Assembly (NCBI GenBank): GCA_012719015.1
Contig: JAAYBE010000287.1
Span: 1-8,086, forward strand
Direction: 5' to 3'
Source of the DNA: Actinomycetota bacterium
GTDB taxonomy: Bacteria > Actinomycetota > Thermoleophilia > UBA2241
Length of the DNA: 8,086 nucleotides
The position numbers and the translations under genes were made by a program. Each line of letters opens with the position of its first letter. The first letter of the stretch is position 1. Below the pieces are notes generated by a model, which was not told the origin of the DNA, made no database searches, and was given only the letters and a program-made list of their open reading frames with translations. Below are positions 5,949 through 8,086 of this stretch, in pieces.

Positions 5949-7073
5949 ATGGACGACACATCGTGGCGCGAGGGCGAGGACCCGGCCGGCGACGGACGTG
6001 AGAGGCGTGAGCCGGCAGGGCGCTACCGCACGGCCGAGGAGTGGGAGGAGTGGCTCCGGCCCGAGCGCCCCCAGGGCGCTGAGGCCGGCCGCCGGTCGTC
6101 GCGCTCACGGGCGGCGCGACGACGGCGCTCCTCGGCGGGCGCCACGCTGCTCGCCATGCTGCTCGGCTTCTTCCTCGCCGGGTTGCTGGACGCGCCCAAT
6201 CTGCGCAAGGACGTCGAGGCGCTCCCGTACGGGGCGTCGCGCACGCTGCGGCTGGCCCTGCTCTCGCCGATGACCGGGCTGAGCCGGCTGGTGCGCGCCG
6301 ACGCCGTGAGCGCCGGCCTCGCCGCCGCTCTGGGCCGCGGCGAGGAGCGGCACCACGCCCGCGCCGAGGTCGGCGGAAGGGGGAAGAAGCCGCTTTGGCC
6401 GCGCACGATCACCGCGCGCAAGCCGTTGCGCCTGTACATCGCGGGCGATTCCATGGACCAGGTGTTCGGCTCCTCGCTCGTCAACCTCGCGACGGCCACC
6501 GGGCTCGTCAAGGCGAGGAACGACTACCGGGTGTCCAGCGGCCTCAGCCGGCCGGACTACTTCGACTGGCCGCAGCGTCTCGTCGACAAGATCGTCGACT
6601 TCCGGCCGGACGCCGCCGTCGCTCTCTTCGGCGCCAACGACGCCCAGAACGTGCTCTATGAGGGCAGGGTCCTCAAGGTGGGCACCAGGGCGTGGCAGGA
6701 GGTCTACGCCCGGCGCGTGGGAGAGGCGATGGACATCCTCGCGGAGAACGGCAGGCGGGTCTACTGGGTCGGTCAGCCGATCATGAAGGACGCGGGGTAC
6801 CGTCGGCGTATCGCGATGATGAACCACATCTATGCGGCCGAGGCCGGGAGGCGCCCCGGCGTGACGTTCGTCAGCACCTGGCGGGCGCTGGCCGGCGAGG
6901 ACGGGTCGTACGCGGAGTACCTCGAGGACGAGGACGGCAGGCAGGTGCTGATGCGGGCCCCCGACGGCATCCATCTCACGCGCGCCGGCGGCGACCGTAT
7001 GGCCGCCATCGTGCTCGACGTGATCCGGAGGGACTGGGGCATGGTCCCCGCCGCGTCCGCCCCGGCGCCCTGA
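5949..7073 (+). CDS. Membrane-anchored SGNH (DUF459-type) acyltransferase, partner of MBOAT copy 2
   Basis: This 374-residue protein starts at ATG 5949, 16 bases after the MBOAT stop, with GGCGGAG (5939-5945) close upstream as a tightly spaced Shine-Dalgarno. Its cytoplasmic N-terminus of ~60 residues is longer than in the other partner: first acidic (MDDTSWREGEDPAGDG) with RTAEEWEEWLRPER, then strongly basic (RRSSRSRAARRRR). One membrane helix follows (about 62-81). The juxtamembrane block LPYGASRTLRLALL (92-105) matches the paralogue. In the SGNH domain (about 158-364) Ser168 is in AGDSM, Gly198 in SSGLSRPDYFDW, Asn230 in GAND, and Asp339/His342 in PDGIHL; RRVYWVGQPIM is at 269-279. The Cys next to block II in the other two copies is Ser200 here. 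The catalytic domain should lie outside the membrane and receive the acyl group from MBOAT copy 2. Confidence 0.92.
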   Translation: MDDTSWREGEDPAGDGRERREPAGRYRTAEEWEEWLRPERPQGAEAGRRSSRSRAARRRRSSAGATLLAMLLGFFLAGLLDAPNLRKDVEALPYGASRTLRLALLSPMTGLSRLVRADAVSAGLAAALGRGEERHHARAEVGGRGKKPLWPRTITARKPLRLYIAGDSMDQVFGSSLVNLATATGLVKARNDYRVSSGLSRPDYFDWPQRLVDKIVDFRPDAAVALFGANDAQNVLYEGRVLKVGTRAWQEVYARRVGEAMDILAENGRRVYWVGQPIMKDAGYRRRIAMMNHIYAAEAGRRPGVTFVSTWRALAGEDGSYAEYLEDEDGRQVLMRAPDGIHLTRAGGDRMAAIVLDVIRRDWGMVPAASAPAP

Positions 7074-7088
7074 GCTGCGCGGTGCGCC

Positions 7089-7132
7089 GAGCGGTCTCCG
7101 CGGGCGTCCGGACGCGGCCCGCGAAGCCGCTC
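7089..7132. terminator. Two-part hairpin between convergent genes, probable bidirectional terminator
   Basis: GAGCGG (7089-7094) pairs with CCGCTC (7127-7132). Inside it, CGCGGGC (7099-7105) pairs with GCCCGCG (7117-7123), around an 11-base loop. The loop region also contains the 12-base perfect palindrome GCGTCCGGACGC (7104-7115), which offers an alternative fold. It fills most of the 62 bases between the stops of the SGNH gene (plus) and the permease gene (minus), the expected place for a shared terminator. Neither side has a T-tract, as is common in high-GC bacteria. Confidence 0.5.
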
Positions 7133-7135
7133 CCG

Positions 7136-8050
7136 TCAGCCGGCCGCGATCAGGGCGACGCCGACGAGGGTGGCGACCGCTCCGCCGACCTGGTGGGTCG
7201 CGATGCGTTCCCGCAGCACCACGAACGCGAGGAGCACCGTGACGACCGGGTACAACGTGCCGAGCACGGCCACGATGCTGAGGTACCCCTGGGTGGTCGC
7301 CAGCGCGAACAATCCGTTGGCGCTGGTGTCGAACACGCCGACGGCGGCGATCAGCGGCAGTGCCGTGCGCGTCAGCGCGACCCGGGGGCGCAGCAGGAGG
7401 AAGACGAGGCTGAAGACGAGGGCGGAGGAGAGGCGTCCGCCCAGCATGGCCCAGAGCGGATCGTAGCGCGCCGTGGCGTCGTAGGCGACGAGGGTGAGAC
7501 CCATGCACACGGCGGCGAGGAGCGACAGGGCGACGGCGCGGCGGCGCGCCCCCGGCGACGGCCGCGGCGCGCCGCCGCGGGCCGCCCGTCCCACCGGGAG
7601 CCCGGCGACCGGCGCGGCGACGCCGCCCTTCCCGTCGCGGCGGGCGGGTTCCACGGCCACGAGGATCGCGCCGGCGGCGGCGAGGGCCACGCCGACGAGC
7701 TGGATCGCCGCGGGGCGCTCCCCTGCGGCGATCCCGACGACGAACGGGATCACCACGTTGGTCGCGCTGATGGGCGCGACCACGCTCATGGTCCCGATCG
7801 CCAGCGCCTTGTAGAAGCTCGAGATGGCCCCGACGCTGGCGACGCCTCCGAGCGCCACCGGCCAGACCGCCCACCACCCCGGCCAGGCGTGGCCGGCGGC
7901 GAGCGTCACCAGCGCCGCCCCGAGCAGGCCGACGACCTGGCTCCCGATGATGACCGCCCAGAGGCTCGCACGCCGCGTGCTGAAGCCGCCGAGGAAGTCG
8001 CCGGTGCCCCAGCAGAACGAGGCGCCGAGGGCGAGAGCGATGCCGAGCAT
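7136..8050 (-). CDS. DMT-superfamily (EamA-type) membrane permease
   Basis: This 304-residue protein on the minus strand starts at ATG (8050-8048) and stops at TGA (7138-7136). It has ten hydrophobic segments in two homologous halves (about 1-134 and 172-303), joined by a hydrophilic linker rich in Gly, Pro and Arg. Each half ends in the EamA pattern: SVVAPISATNVVIPFVVGIAAGE in the first half (a 23-residue stretch at 89-111, given here by key residues Pro93, Pro102 and Glu111) and a matching LYPVVTVLLAFVVLRER (266-282) in the second. In this family the Glu before the last helix of each half and the Pro in the preceding helix are typical. Members move metabolites such as amino acids, nucleotides or sugars across the cytoplasmic membrane; the substrate cannot be read here. 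It is convergent to the acyltransferase array and is probably an unrelated neighbour. No Shine-Dalgarno precedes the start, which suits a leaderless transcript. Confidence 0.9.
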   Translation of the reverse strand: MLGIALALGASFCWGTGDFLGGFSTRRASLWAVIIGSQVVGLLGAALVTLAAGHAWPGWWAVWPVALGGVASVGAISSFYKALAIGTMSVVAPISATNVVIPFVVGIAAGERPAAIQLVGVALAAAGAILVAVEPARRDGKGGVAAPVAGLPVGRAARGGAPRPSPGARRRAVALSLLAAVCMGLTLVAYDATARYDPLWAMLGGRLSSALVFSLVFLLLRPRVALTRTALPLIAAVGVFDTSANGLFALATTQGYLSIVAVLGTLYPVVTVLLAFVVLRERIATHQVGGAVATLVGVALIAAG

Positions 8051-8056
8051 GGCCAG

Positions 8057-8065
8057 AGGCTATCA
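8057..8065 (-). promoter_or_regulatory. Extended -10 promoter of the permease gene, probably leaderless
   Basis: Read on the minus strand, TGATAGCCT combines an extended TGn with a TANNNT box (TAGCCT, 8062 to 8057). Six bases later comes the ATG, the distance at which transcription normally begins. No ribosome binding site is present between them. No convincing -35 box can be seen before the window ends at 8086, which fits an extended -10 promoter. Confidence 0.45.
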
Positions 8066-8086
8066 CGGGGTGGTGTACCCTCGGCG

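Noticed and set aside
6105..8066. Minus-strand open frame of about 653 codons spanning the SGNH gene and the permease gene
   Set aside because: It is out of frame with the permease and antisense to the SGNH gene, and gives Arg/Gly/Pro/His-rich sequence without domains. The permease frame has ten clear hydrophobic segments.
1..8086. CRISPR array, tRNA/rRNA gene, insertion sequence or phage attachment site
   Set aside because: I see no regularly spaced short repeats, no cloverleaf-like sequence, no transposase or integrase motifs and no flanking direct repeats; the repeated sequence is explained by the paralogous MBOAT and SGNH genes.

Overview
The window is very GC-rich, tightly packed bacterial DNA with strong G/C preference at third codon positions. 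Codon use, a TANNNT-type leaderless-looking promoter at the right edge and the family of the membrane protein at 689-1534 point to an actinobacterium-like organism, possibly Thermoleophilia/Solirubrobacterales. That placement is an impression and is not proven by any marker gene.

Layout from left to right, all on the plus strand up to 7073: (i) the 3' part of an SGNH-fold (DUF459-type) acyltransferase/esterase-like protein (1-678); (ii) a six-helix membrane protein of unknown function carrying a conserved His/Asp/Glu pattern (689-1534), whose ribosome binding site overlaps the stop codon of (i); (iii) an MBOAT-family O-acyltransferase (1612-3207), coupled by a TGATG overlap to (iv) a membrane-anchored SGNH protein (3207-4319); (v) a 170-base intergenic region with two GC-rich hairpins; (vi) a second MBOAT (GTG start, 4490-5932) followed 16 bases later by (vii) a third SGNH protein (5949-7073). 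A convergent DMT/EamA-type permease gene (7136-8050, minus) closes the window, separated from the array by 62 bases that hold a strong two-part hairpin.

The main content is therefore a tandem array of MBOAT + SGNH modules: two complete and a third cut by the left edge, whose MBOAT partner, if it exists, would lie just outside. By analogy with AlgI/AlgJ-AlgX, PatA/PatB and DltB/DltD, each MBOAT probably moves an acyl group (most likely acetyl) from a cytoplasmic donor across the membrane, and its SGNH partner probably transfers it to an extracytoplasmic glycan or envelope polymer. Both MBOATs end in the same hexapeptide, FLYFKF, which matches the C-terminal aromatic motif proposed to carry the acyl group between the two enzymes. 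No glycosyltransferase, polymerase or lipid-carrier gene lies in the window, so the polymer cannot be read from it. The most interesting points are the repetition of the module with divergent SGNH partners, a 57-base perfectly identical tract between the two MBOAT genes, and the unexplained membrane protein embedded in the array.
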